Below, piece after piece: positions 16,668-25,420 of a stretch of 48,611 nucleotides of DNA. Position numbers and translations under genes: made by a program. The DNA comes from Bradyrhizobium sp. GTDB taxonomy: Bacteria > Pseudomonadota > Alphaproteobacteria > Rhizobiales > Xanthobacteraceae. Location of the stretch: positions 205,756 to 254,366 of the forward strand of contig NZ_JACRMG010000013.1 of NCBI RefSeq assembly GCF_016219575.1, written 5' to 3'. The first letter of the stretch is position 1. Every line of letters starts with the position of its first letter. Below the pieces are notes generated by a model, which ran no database searches, had not been told where the DNA came from, and saw only the letters and a program-made list of their open reading frames with translations.

Positions 16668-18392
16668 TCAATTTGACTTCAGCTTCACGTAGCGGCCGGG
16701 CGCCGGCTCGATGACGCGATAATCCGCGTTGCCCGCCTGCGCGGGGGCTGCGACCGTGCCGGTGGAATGTCGCTTCAGCCAGCCGTCCCAATCGCCCCAC
16801 CAGCTACCCGGATGCTCCTCCGCCTTGCCGAGCCAGGCGTCCGCATCGCCGCTGACGTCGTCGTTGATCCAGTGGCTGCGCCGGCTCTTGGCCGGCGGAT
16901 TGATGACGCCAGCGACATGGCCGCTGGCCGCCAGCACGAAACGCGGCTCCTTGCCCATCAAGTCCTTGGTGAGATAGGCGCTCTTCCACGGCACGATGTG
17001 ATCCTCGCGCGAGGCGAGCAGATAGAGCGGCACCTTGACCTTCGACAGATCGATGTCCTCGCCGCATTGCGTGGTCCGGCCCGGTTCCCTGATCTTGTTC
17101 TCGAGATAGGTGTTGCGGGTGTACCAGCAATACATCGGGCCCGGCAGGCTGACGCTGTCCGAATCCCAATACAGGAGATCGAACGCATCGGGCGTCGCGC
17201 CCTTCAGGTAGCTGTCGACGACGTAACGCCAGATCAGGTCGTTGGCGCGCAGCGTGCCGAAGGTGAAGGCCAGTTCCTTGCCCGGCAGGATGCCGCCATT
17301 GCCGATCGTGGCTTCCCGCAGCACGACGTGACCCTGATCGATCAGGAGCCCGATATCTCCGGTATCCCTGAAATCGACCATGGTGGTCAGCAAGGTGATG
17401 GTCGAGAGCTTGTCCTGGCCGCGTGCGGCCAGCACGCCGGCCGCGCAGCTCAGGATCGTGCCGCCGACGCAAAAGCCGAGCGCGTGCACTTGGTCGACGC
17501 CCGCGATCTCGCGCGCGACGTCGATCGCCTTCAGCGGGCCGAGGGTGAGATAGTCGTTCCACGTCAGGTGGCCGGTCTCGGGCACCGCGCTGCGCCAGGA
17601 AATCAGGAAGACACGATGGCCCTGCGCGACGGCGTATTCGACGAAGGAGTTTCCCTTGCCGAGATCGAGCAGGTAATACTTGTTGATGCAGGGCGGCACG
17701 ATCACCAGCGGCGTCTTCTCCACTTCCGCCGTCACCGGCGTGTACTCGATCAGCTGGATCAGCTCGTTCTCGTAGATGACCGAACCCGGCGTGTTGGCGA
17801 GATTGCCGCCGACCTCGAACTTGGACTCGTCGACGCGGGTGATGCGTCCCTTCTGGATGTCCTCGATCAGATTGTTCATGCCGGCGGCGAGGCTTGCCGA
17901 GCGGGTCTGGATAGCGGTGCGGATCACTTCCGGATTGGTCGCGGCAAAATTCGACGGGCTCATCGCGTCGATGAACTGGCGCGCGTAGAATTTCAGCTGC
18001 AGCCTGGTCTTGTCGTCGACCTGGGCCTGCTCGACGAATTCGGTGAGTTGCTTGGAGCCGAGCAGATAGGACTGCTTGAGCAGATCGTAATAGGGCGTCT
18101 GCGCCCAGGCATTGTCCTTGAAGCGGCGGTCGCCCTTGCCCGGCTCGATGTTGGATTCGACGCCGAGCGCCTTGACGAGGGTGGTGTTCCAGAACTTCCA
18201 GAACTGCAGGATGGCGTCGCGCTGCAGATTGGCCGCGGCGACGAACGGCGAGGTCTCGCGCTCGGCCTGCTTGTCGCCAAGACCCATGGCCGCCGCCATG
18301 GCATCGTCGAACTGCTTGAACGATTGCTGGCCGGCCTGCATCAGGCTTTCGAGATAGGCAGACGGGTCGTGTGGCGACCGTGGGCTGTCCAT
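16668..18392 (-). CDS. phaC: Class I polyhydroxyalkanoate synthase
   Basis: Polymerises (R)-3-hydroxyacyl-CoA into polyhydroxyalkanoate granules, a carbon and energy store. 574 residues, typical of class I synthases that work without PhaE or PhaR. The lipase-like box is GFCVGG with catalytic Cys308; the Asp is in SREDHIVPW (Asp464) and the His in ASGHVAGVINPP (His492). The N-terminal helical domain (KFWNTTLVKALG, QTPYYDLLKQSYLLGSKQL) and VPPCINKYYLLDL are family-typical. The gene is alone here; phaA, phaB and phasin genes are not in the window. ATG 18392 is chosen because the typical N-terminal sequence begins there. Confidence 0.96.
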   Translation of the reverse strand: MDSPRSPHDPSAYLESLMQAGQQSFKQFDDAMAAAMGLGDKQAERETSPFVAAANLQRDAILQFWKFWNTTLVKALGVESNIEPGKGDRRFKDNAWAQTPYYDLLKQSYLLGSKQLTEFVEQAQVDDKTRLQLKFYARQFIDAMSPSNFAATNPEVIRTAIQTRSASLAAGMNNLIEDIQKGRITRVDESKFEVGGNLANTPGSVIYENELIQLIEYTPVTAEVEKTPLVIVPPCINKYYLLDLGKGNSFVEYAVAQGHRVFLISWRSAVPETGHLTWNDYLTLGPLKAIDVAREIAGVDQVHALGFCVGGTILSCAAGVLAARGQDKLSTITLLTTMVDFRDTGDIGLLIDQGHVVLREATIGNGGILPGKELAFTFGTLRANDLIWRYVVDSYLKGATPDAFDLLYWDSDSVSLPGPMYCWYTRNTYLENKIREPGRTTQCGEDIDLSKVKVPLYLLASREDHIVPWKSAYLTKDLMGKEPRFVLAASGHVAGVINPPAKSRRSHWINDDVSGDADAWLGKAEEHPGSWWGDWDGWLKRHSTGTVAAPAQAGNADYRVIEPAPGRYVKLKSN

Positions 18393-18586
18393 GAAATGGC
18401 TCCGGCAATCAACTCAACTGATTGATGCCAGTGTCGCTTCCTGGACCGGAGATGCAAGGGGTGACTGCTGCTTTGGTTGACGCAGCCATGTCGCGATGCA
18501 GCAAGGAACCGGCGCCGGTACGACTGTCCGGAATTGCCTGCCTCTCCATTGGTGCAGCTGCGCCGACCAATTGGATGAGATGCGCT

Positions 18587-18964
18587 TCAACGTGCAGTCG
18601 CCTCGACGGCGACCTCGTGGCTGCGGGCGGCCTTGTCTTCCCATGGCCTGCGATAGACGAAGATGACCCTTGCGGTGCCCGCACTTGCCGCTTCGATGCT
18701 CCAGCGATGGATGCCGGGGGCACCAAGCAGCCGCTTGCCACCTTCACGCTCCGAAAATCCGCGATCGCCGATGCGCAGGATCGGCAAGTTGGAGCTTGCC
18801 TTGGCATCGACTTCCCAGCGGTAGCCGGTCGATGGATTCTCCTCGAGTTCGACGCTCGCGGATTGGCCAACCGCGAGCCTGAATGTCTGCTCGGCAGCTC
18901 CCGCTCCGGTGCCAACCGCCATTATCATTACAATGGCCAATGAATATCTGAGCTGCGCACGCAT
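18587..18964 (-). CDS. Exported chagasin-like cysteine protease inhibitor (I42)
   Basis: 125 residues with a signal peptide (about 1-23, IVMIMAVGTGAGAA). The three inhibitory loops of the chagasin/I42 family can be matched: NPSTGYRW (43-50), a Gly-rich middle loop (GAPGIHRW region, 81-88) and RRPWE (105-109). Known members block papain-type (C1) cysteine proteases by inserting these loops into the active-site cleft. In bacteria the physiological target is usually unknown and could be a host or self protease. It sits between the phaC and SulP genes, on the same strand as both but with its own gaps of 194 and 93 bases. Confidence 0.85.
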   Translation of the reverse strand: MRAQLRYSLAIVMIMAVGTGAGAAEQTFRLAVGQSASVELEENPSTGYRWEVDAKASSNLPILRIGDRGFSEREGGKRLLGAPGIHRWSIEAASAGTARVIFVYRRPWEDKAARSHEVAVEATAR

Positions 18965-19057
18965 CGACGTTTCTTGTCCGGACCTGGCTTGGCTGATTGA
19001 CCCTGATCATATCGGGATCGCGATGCGAAGAACAGCAAACCCGGTCGCTAACCTGCC

Positions 19058-21379
19058 TCACGTCTCCAGCTGCTGGATCGTCATGTTGGCGTGGCGGATG
19101 CGGACGCTGAGTTCGCGCCCCAATGCCTGCAGCAGCTTGATGGCGATATCCGGATGCTGCCGGCACAGCTCGGCGAAGGATGCTTCGCTCAGGCCGAAGC
19201 CCTCGATGTCCTCGTCGGCAGTGATGGTGGCGGAGCGCGGGCCGCGGTCGAGCAGCGCGAGTTCGCCGAACACGGCACCGGCTGCGAAGGTCACGAGGCG
19301 GATGTCGCCGTCGTCGTGGCGGATGTGGACGCTGGCGCGGCCGCGCGTGACCAAATAGAGCGCCGAGCCGGGGTCGCCGCTGCGGAAGATCACCTGCCCC
19401 GCCGGCCAGGCTACCGGCTCGAGCCAGTCGCACAGACGCGCGACCTGCTCGGCCGAGAGGCCGGCGAACAGCGGCAGGCGCTCGAGCGGCAGGGCCTGCG
19501 ACGGCGGGGTTCCGGCCTGCTTCAGGAGATCGTCCTCGGCCCATTCGATGGCGCGGTCGATATCGGGGAAGAAGCGTTCGCCCTTGAACGCGTCGGCGAG
19601 CCTTGCTGCGGTCTCGGTGCGGCCGGACAGCACCAGCGCGAGAGGAACGCCGCGGATATGCAGCGCCGCATCGATCTCGCCGAGGATGCGGGCGCCAGTC
19701 GAATCGATCTCGGTGATCCGCCGCAATTCCAGCAGCAGGGCGCGCGTGCCCTGCGCCGTCTCGCGGTCGACGATCTGCGCCAGCCGCTCGGCGCTGCCGA
19801 AGAACAGCGCGCCCTGCAGCTCGATCACCAGCACGGAGGCGCCGTCGCGATGCAGCACCTCGAGCTCGGCGGGATCGCGATAGCGCCGCGAGCGCACGGT
19901 GTCGCAACGATAGAGCCTGCGGATGTTGGAGCGGCTCATCCGCACCACGAACAGCAGCACCGCGAGCCCGATGCCGATGAACACCGCCAGCACCACATTG
20001 ATGGTGATCGACAGCACCGAGACGAACAGCGAGACGCCGAGATCGAGCGCGATGACGCCGCGCTGCGGCGTGCCCGGCGCAAACAGCCGCATCGCCAGCT
20101 GCCGGGTCCAGGGCTCGATGTGCTGAATCGCGACCACCATGATGGCCGCCGACAGCACCGCGCGCGGAAGAAACGCCAGCAGCGGAAACAGCGCGGTCGC
20201 AGCCACCAGCAGCACCGCTGCATTGATCAGCACCGACACGAACGATGTTGCACCGAAGGCGCGGTTGACCAGACTGGGCCCGATATTGATGCCGTTGGTG
20301 ATGCCGCCGAAGCCCGCTGATATCGCGTTGGCGACGCCGAGCCGGACCAGCAGGCGGTCGTCGCCGGTCGAGATCTGGCCCGGCACGCTGGTCAGCTTGG
20401 CGCACAAGAGCGCGTCGATGGAGGCGATAATGGCAAGCGCCAGCGCGCCCAGAAAGATCACGGAAGCCGAATTCTCCAGCGGCTGCGCCATGGCGAGGGG
20501 CGAGAAATCGACCAGAACCGCGCGCATGGCCGCGCTCGCCGTGAGCTGGCCGATCACCGGACCGAGCCTGTCGCCCAGGCCGAGCGCGATCAGCGCGTAA
20601 TAGGCCAGCGTGCCGCAGCCGAGCCCGACCAGCAGCGGCGGAATCTTCGCGGTGACGCGCCGCGCGTGCCACATCGCCAGACAAGTGATTGCCGCGACCA
20701 GCGCGCTGAGCGGCTTTGCGGCGCCGATCTCGGAGAAGACGCGCGTGAAGCGAACATTGTGATCGAAGCCGAGGACATTGCCGAACTGCACCAGCAACAG
20801 CAGCACCGCCGCCATGTTCTGGAATCCCGCCATCACCGGCTGCGGCGCGAACTTGATCAGCGTGCCGAGACGCAGGATACCGAACAGGGCCTGCAGCAGA
20901 CCGCCGAGCAGGACGATGGCGAAGAACACCAGCAGCGTCGCGGAGACATCAGGTGCGCCGGGATCGCGATGCAGCAGCGAATAGAGCAGGAGGCCAAGGA
21001 AGAAGGTCGTGGTGATGCGCGGCGCATAGACGCGGGTCGAGCGATCGCCGAGCACGACGCAGGCGACGCCGGCGATCACCGCCGAGATCAATCCGGCCAT
21101 CGCGCCATAGGCGAAATACTCGTCGCCCAGCGAGACGAAGGCGAACATGCCGAACGCCATCGCCAGCGGAATGGCTGTCGTGGAGGAGACAAGTCCGGCA
21201 ATGATCTCGCTGCTGCGCAGCTTGGCTACTCCGGTTTGGGCCTGTCCCGCTCGGCGCTGGCGGCGGAGACGCGAGGTCCGGCCCGGGAAGGCGTTCGCCC
21301 GGCAATCAATCCGGTTCGCCGGAACAGGGCAAGCGCCTTGCCTGGATTCGCACAATCCGCAGGCATCCCGCGGTTGCAT
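19058..21379 (-). CDS. SulP-family anion transporter fused to STAS and cyclic-nucleotide-binding domains
   Basis: About 773 residues. Residues about 55-470 are the SLC26/SulP membrane part: repeated hydrophobic helices, with IIAGLVSSTTAIPLAMAFG as the first conserved helix. A STAS domain follows at about 490-590 (VLVIELQGALFFGSAERL, EIDSTGARIL). A cNMP-binding domain closes the protein (about 620-745), with the phosphate-cassette-like FGELALLDRGPRSATI. This suggests anion transport, perhaps sulfate or bicarbonate, gated or modulated by cAMP or a related nucleotide. The start is uncertain: ATG 21379 gives a Cys-rich 60-residue lead without a clear binding site, and the frame continues to TTG 21448. 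It is divergent from the tiny frame at 21443. Confidence 0.85.
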   Translation of the reverse strand: MQPRDACGLCESRQGACPVPANRIDCRANAFPGRTSRLRRQRRAGQAQTGVAKLRSSEIIAGLVSSTTAIPLAMAFGMFAFVSLGDEYFAYGAMAGLISAVIAGVACVVLGDRSTRVYAPRITTTFFLGLLLYSLLHRDPGAPDVSATLLVFFAIVLLGGLLQALFGILRLGTLIKFAPQPVMAGFQNMAAVLLLLVQFGNVLGFDHNVRFTRVFSEIGAAKPLSALVAAITCLAMWHARRVTAKIPPLLVGLGCGTLAYYALIALGLGDRLGPVIGQLTASAAMRAVLVDFSPLAMAQPLENSASVIFLGALALAIIASIDALLCAKLTSVPGQISTGDDRLLVRLGVANAISAGFGGITNGINIGPSLVNRAFGATSFVSVLINAAVLLVAATALFPLLAFLPRAVLSAAIMVVAIQHIEPWTRQLAMRLFAPGTPQRGVIALDLGVSLFVSVLSITINVVLAVFIGIGLAVLLFVVRMSRSNIRRLYRCDTVRSRRYRDPAELEVLHRDGASVLVIELQGALFFGSAERLAQIVDRETAQGTRALLLELRRITEIDSTGARILGEIDAALHIRGVPLALVLSGRTETAARLADAFKGERFFPDIDRAIEWAEDDLLKQAGTPPSQALPLERLPLFAGLSAEQVARLCDWLEPVAWPAGQVIFRSGDPGSALYLVTRGRASVHIRHDDGDIRLVTFAAGAVFGELALLDRGPRSATITADEDIEGFGLSEASFAELCRQHPDIAIKLLQALGRELSVRIRHANMTIQQLET

Positions 21380-21442
21380 CGCGCCGGCCAAATCTGGCGC
21401 GCTCCTTGCAGTGCACACTGGACCGCACAACGGAGTGCAACG

Positions 21443-21517
21443 ATGCAACCTGACCTATTGATTGTTTGGGCCGCTATTCTGGGAGGATTGACCTTCCTCG
21501 CCATGGCCACCGACTAG
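21443..21517 (+). CDS. Possible 24-residue single-pass membrane peptide
   Basis: A short complete frame: ATG 21443, stop at 21515-21517, with GGAG at 21432-21435, an ideal seven bases upstream. The product (MQPDLLIVWAAILGGL, then TFLAMATD) is almost one continuous transmembrane helix with an acidic residue at each end. It is divergent from the SulP transporter gene. Small hydrophobic peptides of this kind often act as subunits or modulators of membrane proteins. It is not a recognisable KdpF. Coding status is inferred from the binding site and hydrophobicity only. Confidence 0.45.
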   Translation: MQPDLLIVWAAILGGLTFLAMATD

Positions 21518-21644
21518 GCCGGGCATCGACGCCGCAGCAAACGGCCCAATTGCCGGGCAGAGCGGCCTCGCAAGCGAGCACCCAGGCGCCAGGCAAGCCT
21601 GCAGATTTGCATGCAATCCACCCCTCGGGCCGGCAGCAGCAACT

Positions 21645-22394
21645 TCACTGGCCGTCCGACACCGGCGAAACACCGCCCTGCTCCAGACACTGGATGATGT
21701 AGGCAGCGGTGTCGCGCGGCAGGATCTGCGCTTCGGCTGCCTTGATGCGGCAGGCTTTCAGCGCACGCAGTCGCGCACGGCGCCTGACCGACTCCAACGG
21801 CTCGCGCGTGATCTTCTGCATGGTCGCCGGCTGGCCGTCGGCCTGGAATTGCAGCTCGTAGGTCTGGCCGGCCTTGTCGGTCGCGACGCAAGAGATGGAC
21901 TTGATCTGCTTGCTTTCGATGTCGCCGACCTGCTTGCAGGTGCCGCTGGCCGGCTCGACCCGCGGCACGCGCACGCCGCCCGCGAGCGGCCGCTCCTTTG
22001 AATTGAGCAGCACCTGGTCGACGGTCAGCTCGTAGAAATCGTTGCTGTCGCGGCGCGCCTTGTCGCCGGAGAAGGAGACGATTCGGCCCTTGTCGGCGGG
22101 GTCGTCGACGGCAATGGTGAAATAGGCGCGCCCGCTCTCGCCGTGGAAATACTTGACGGCACGGCACGGCAGATTCTGTCCGGCGACACGGAACGTCGTG
22201 CACTTGCCCGAGAAGCCGACGATCAGGTCGATGTCGTAATTCTCATCGTCCTTGGCGACCGCCACGACCGGCCTCGCCTGCACCGGCCGCTCGAAAGCAG
22301 GCAGCATGAGCGGGCCGGCTGGCGCCGATCCAACCAGAGACAAGACCGCAAGGGGAGCGACGGCGGCGGTGAAGGCGAACCGGTAAAGGCGCAT
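21645..22394 (-). CDS. Exported protein of unknown function
   Basis: Not recognised. 249 residues, with a signal peptide (FAFTAAVAPLAVLSLVGSAPAG). The mature region has five Cys (GKCTTF, LPCRAVKYF, SGTCKQ, SISCVAT, KACRI, with one more in IQCLEQ near the end) and is beta-rich up to about residue 190. It then turns into an Arg-rich helix (VRRRARLRALKACRIKAAEAQ). The layout suggests a disulfide-stabilised periplasmic protein. It lies 59 bases upstream of the ThDP enzyme's stop on the same strand, but as the downstream gene of that pair, so cotranscription is possible. No catalytic motif is seen. Confidence 0.7.
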   Translation of the reverse strand: MRLYRFAFTAAVAPLAVLSLVGSAPAGPLMLPAFERPVQARPVVAVAKDDENYDIDLIVGFSGKCTTFRVAGQNLPCRAVKYFHGESGRAYFTIAVDDPADKGRIVSFSGDKARRDSNDFYELTVDQVLLNSKERPLAGGVRVPRVEPASGTCKQVGDIESKQIKSISCVATDKAGQTYELQFQADGQPATMQKITREPLESVRRRARLRALKACRIKAAEAQILPRDTAAYIIQCLEQGGVSPVSDGQ

Positions 22395-22453
22395 CGCTTA
22401 TCCGTAAGGTTCGGCGCCAGACCTGTCCAGCGCAGGCGCGATGCGGCCCGCCG

Positions 22454-24118
22454 TCACCGCTTTCCTTCGATCGCAATCTCCACCAGATATGGCCGATTTG
22501 CGGCGACGGCCTTCGCCAGCGCCGGCGCGATGTCATCCGCCTTCTCGACCCTGACGGCTTCGACGCCCATGCCGGCGGCCAGATGCACGAAATCGAGCGC
22601 AGGACCGGCGAGATCCATCTGCTGATAGGGATGCTGCGTGCCGGGCTGGAAGTTCTGCCGCCAGACGTCGACATTGTGCTTGAGGATGCGGTACTCGCGA
22701 TTGGCCAGCACTACGAACACGATCGCGAGCTTGTGGTGGGCCGCCGTCCATAGCGCCTGAATGCTGTACATCGCCGAACCGTCACCGGAGACGGCGACCA
22801 CCGGCCGATCCGGCATCGCGACCTTGACGCCGATCGCGCCGGCCAGGCCCTGCCCGATGCCGCCGCCGCGTCCGCCGAAATAATCGCCGAAGCCGCGATA
22901 GTCGAAGGCGCGGGCGAGATCGAGGCTAGCGGTGATGCTTTCGTCGACGATGACGACGTCGTCGGGCAGCCCGCGCCGCAATTCGGCCGTCACGCGCGGC
23001 ATCGAAGGCGGCTCGCGATTCCAGGCTTTCTCCAGCCGCGCCTTGTAGGCTTCCTTCTCCCGCGCGCGCGTTTCGGCGAGCGTCCCGTTGCGGCGCTGCG
23101 CGGCCGCCTTGAATTCCGCCGAAGCACCGGCACGCACCGCAGCGGTCAGCGCGGCAAGGCTCGCGGCGAGCTCGCCGACGAGGCCCGCATCGAGGCGGTG
23201 ATTCAAGGCAAGGCGCTCGGGCGACACCTCCACCTGGATCAAGGCCGCGCCGCGGGGAATGTGTCCGCCTTCCGTAAACCAGATGTCCTCGAAGAACGGC
23301 CCGCCCAACAGCAAGACGAGGTCGGCACCTTCGAACGCCTTACGGACCTGCGCCGCATCGCCCGGCAGCGATGCGCGATAGTTCGGGTGGCCGGTCGGAA
23401 ACGATGCGTGGTGACGCAGTCCCTCGAACCAGACCGGGGCGCCGATCGCTTCGACCAGCGCCACCAGCGCATCGGTAGCCCCCGACCGCGCCACGTCGTC
23501 GCCGGTGACGACCACGGGGCTTTGCGATTTCAAGAGCGCCGAAGCGAGCTCCGCAACGCCTTTGGGATCGGGAGCGGCCGCGCGCCATAGCCGGTCCGGC
23601 ACCGCGGCCTCGACCGATGTCTCCTGCTCCAACACGTTGATCGGCAGCGACACGAACACCGGACCCTGCGGGGCGTCGGTGGCGACCTTGAAGGCGCGGC
23701 GCAGGATCGGGGCGATCTCGTCGGCCCGCTCGATCTGCACGCTCCATTTGGTGACGGGCGCCGCCATCGCGACGAGATCGTGGCCGAGCACCGGACCGTT
23801 GAGCCGCAGGCGGGTATCCTGCTGGCCGGCGGTGACCACGACCGGCGAGTTCGCCTTGAACGCGCCGTAGATCGAGCCGATGGCATTGCCGAGCCCCGGC
23901 GCAACATGGACATTGGCGACGGTGGGACGGCCGCTCGCCTGCGCATAGAAACTGGCGGCGCTGACCGCGACGCCCTCATGCAGGGCCATCACATATTCGA
24001 GCTGCGGATAGGCCGGCAGGCTGTCGAGCAGCGGCGTCTCCGTGGTGCCGGGATTGCCGAAAATATGGCGCACGCCGTGCGACACGAAGGATTCCATCAG
24101 CACCCGGCGACCGCGCAT
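22454..24118 (-). CDS. ThDP-dependent enzyme, benzoylformate-decarboxylase-like
   Basis: 554 residues, the size of the pyruvate-oxidase/acetolactate-synthase superfamily. The N-terminal part GVRHIFGNPGTTETPLLDSL and the catalytic Glu in ALHEGVAVSAA are present. NVHVAPGLGNAIG keeps the His found at that place in benzoylformate decarboxylases (LHSAAG there), and VVVTAGQQDTR is shared with them. The ThDP/metal motif is SGDGSAMYSIQALWTA with ANREY at its end. Non-oxidative decarboxylation of an aromatic 2-oxo acid is therefore the best guess, with other 2-oxo acids possible. ATG 24118 has GGGAGAGAACGGGA upstream. The frame continues far upstream but only through non-coding DNA. No mandelate-pathway partner genes are nearby. 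Confidence 0.9.
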   Translation of the reverse strand: MRGRRVLMESFVSHGVRHIFGNPGTTETPLLDSLPAYPQLEYVMALHEGVAVSAASFYAQASGRPTVANVHVAPGLGNAIGSIYGAFKANSPVVVTAGQQDTRLRLNGPVLGHDLVAMAAPVTKWSVQIERADEIAPILRRAFKVATDAPQGPVFVSLPINVLEQETSVEAAVPDRLWRAAAPDPKGVAELASALLKSQSPVVVTGDDVARSGATDALVALVEAIGAPVWFEGLRHHASFPTGHPNYRASLPGDAAQVRKAFEGADLVLLLGGPFFEDIWFTEGGHIPRGAALIQVEVSPERLALNHRLDAGLVGELAASLAALTAAVRAGASAEFKAAAQRRNGTLAETRAREKEAYKARLEKAWNREPPSMPRVTAELRRGLPDDVVIVDESITASLDLARAFDYRGFGDYFGGRGGGIGQGLAGAIGVKVAMPDRPVVAVSGDGSAMYSIQALWTAAHHKLAIVFVVLANREYRILKHNVDVWRQNFQPGTQHPYQQMDLAGPALDFVHLAAGMGVEAVRVEKADDIAPALAKAVAANRPYLVEIAIEGKR

Positions 24119-24313
24119 TCCCGTTCTCTCCCAACAAGACTTGTTTTGCCGCAACGATAGCACGGCGGTTTCACCGACCCTAGGCACGCGCCGTGACGGC
24201 GCCCTGCCGGGATTGCACTGGACAGCGACAGCGATTTGAGCTTCGCCGCTCGCCAAGCCGCAATCTTGTTGTGTACGATCCTCGCCGGATGAATCGAGGT
24301 TCGGATCCCCGCC

Positions 24314-25417
24314 ATGACGAAGATGCGGCAGACCATCGCAGTGACCATCGCAGCCTTGGCCATCGGCGTTCTGCTCGCCGTATCGGGCGGTATCGGGCCC
24401 GGCTCCTCCGCCGCCGCGCAGACAGCGCCCGCCAAGCCGCAAGCGGATGTGACCGCGGCCTACAGCAACGCGCTCGCCCAGTTCAAGGCGATCCTGGCCG
24501 AGCGGCGGCGGCAGATCGATTCGAGGCAGCCGCTGCCGAACCTGCCGGGGCAGGCGCTTTATCTGGCGCGGAATCTCATGATGAGCACCTACAAGGATCT
24601 CACCGACGCGCAGCCGTCGCGAATCGGGCGGCCCAACAAGTACGGCATCCCGCCGCAATATTTCGACGCCGACAGCGAACCGCTGATCGACGAGTACCGC
24701 AAGCTGTTCGACGTCATGCAGGCTGCGCCCGCCAATGCGCAGAATTCGGCGACGCCGTTCAAGGACGTCGTCGATCTCGGGCGGGCGATCGCGCGCGCCA
24801 AGGGCCTCGATGCGGCCAACGCGGAAACCGCGGGCCGCATCAGCCTGGCGCTGTTCTTCGCCGAGACCAACGGCAACCAGAACATCGGCAACGCGCGCTC
24901 CAACAAGTACAAGGGCAGCTTCCAGACCGGCGTGTCGGAGGATGCGAACGGCCGGCGGAAATGGGCCGACATCAAGCCTGCCATCGCCGCCTTCGATCCG
25001 GAACTGATCGCGCGCGACAGCAAGGAGGAGGCGCGGCTCGGCAATCTCGACCCGCGCTACAACCACTGGACCAATGTGCGCAACGGCCTGATGAACGCCC
25101 ACGCCGAGCTGTTCGCGCAGATCCCGGCCATCGCGAAGACGCTGCCGAACCCGATCGACCAGATGAAATTCTTCGAGCTGATCCAGATCGTGCCAAGCCC
25201 GACGAAATCCGCGCTCCGGTCGGGCAATCTGCTCGGCTACCGCGTGTCCGATCCGAAGATCATGGGCTATCTGCGCAACAACAGCATGTTCGCCTACGGC
25301 CAGTCCGACCGTGCGCGAACCTCGGCGAACTACCGCGAGATCATGGATGCGATGTGGCTGTTCAACGAGAAGTTCGAGCGCGCGCTGGCCGAATACGACA
25401 AGGTCAAGCCGCGCTGA
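24314..25417 (+). CDS. Exported protein, possibly lysozyme-like, function unknown
   Basis: 367 residues with signal peptide (AVTIAALAIGVLLAVSGG, cleavage near AAAQ). Mostly helical. The stretch ISLALFFAETNGNQNIG, then ARSNKYKGSFQTG (about residues 176-206), has the layout of a lytic-transglycosylase core: a helix ending in a Glu, then a Ser/Asn-x-Tyr/Lys-G-x-x-Q-x-G turn. I therefore suspect a peptidoglycan-active fold, but overall similarity is not enough for a firm call. The C-terminal third is helical (YLRNNSMFAYGQSD). It is divergent from the ThDP enzyme with 195 bases between, and its stop is only three bases from the convergent MFS stop. Confidence 0.72.
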   Translation: MTKMRQTIAVTIAALAIGVLLAVSGGIGPGSSAAAQTAPAKPQADVTAAYSNALAQFKAILAERRRQIDSRQPLPNLPGQALYLARNLMMSTYKDLTDAQPSRIGRPNKYGIPPQYFDADSEPLIDEYRKLFDVMQAAPANAQNSATPFKDVVDLGRAIARAKGLDAANAETAGRISLALFFAETNGNQNIGNARSNKYKGSFQTGVSEDANGRRKWADIKPAIAAFDPELIARDSKEEARLGNLDPRYNHWTNVRNGLMNAHAELFAQIPAIAKTLPNPIDQMKFFELIQIVPSPTKSALRSGNLLGYRVSDPKIMGYLRNNSMFAYGQSDRARTSANYREIMDAMWLFNEKFERALAEYDKVKPR

Positions 25418-25420
25418 GCA

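Noticed and set aside
18587..18964. The chagasin-like protein as inhibitor of the caspase-like protein
   Set aside because: I42 inhibitors act on C1 peptidases, and the genes are 7 kb apart with different orientation contexts; no evidence for pairing.
21443..21517. The 24-residue frame as KdpF
   Set aside because: No kdpA or other potassium transporter gene follows, and the sequence does not match KdpF beyond hydrophobicity.
24119..25102. Long upstream extension of the ThDP enzyme
   Set aside because: The extension runs antisense through the exported protein gene 24314-25417. The ATG at 24118 has a good binding site and begins family sequence.
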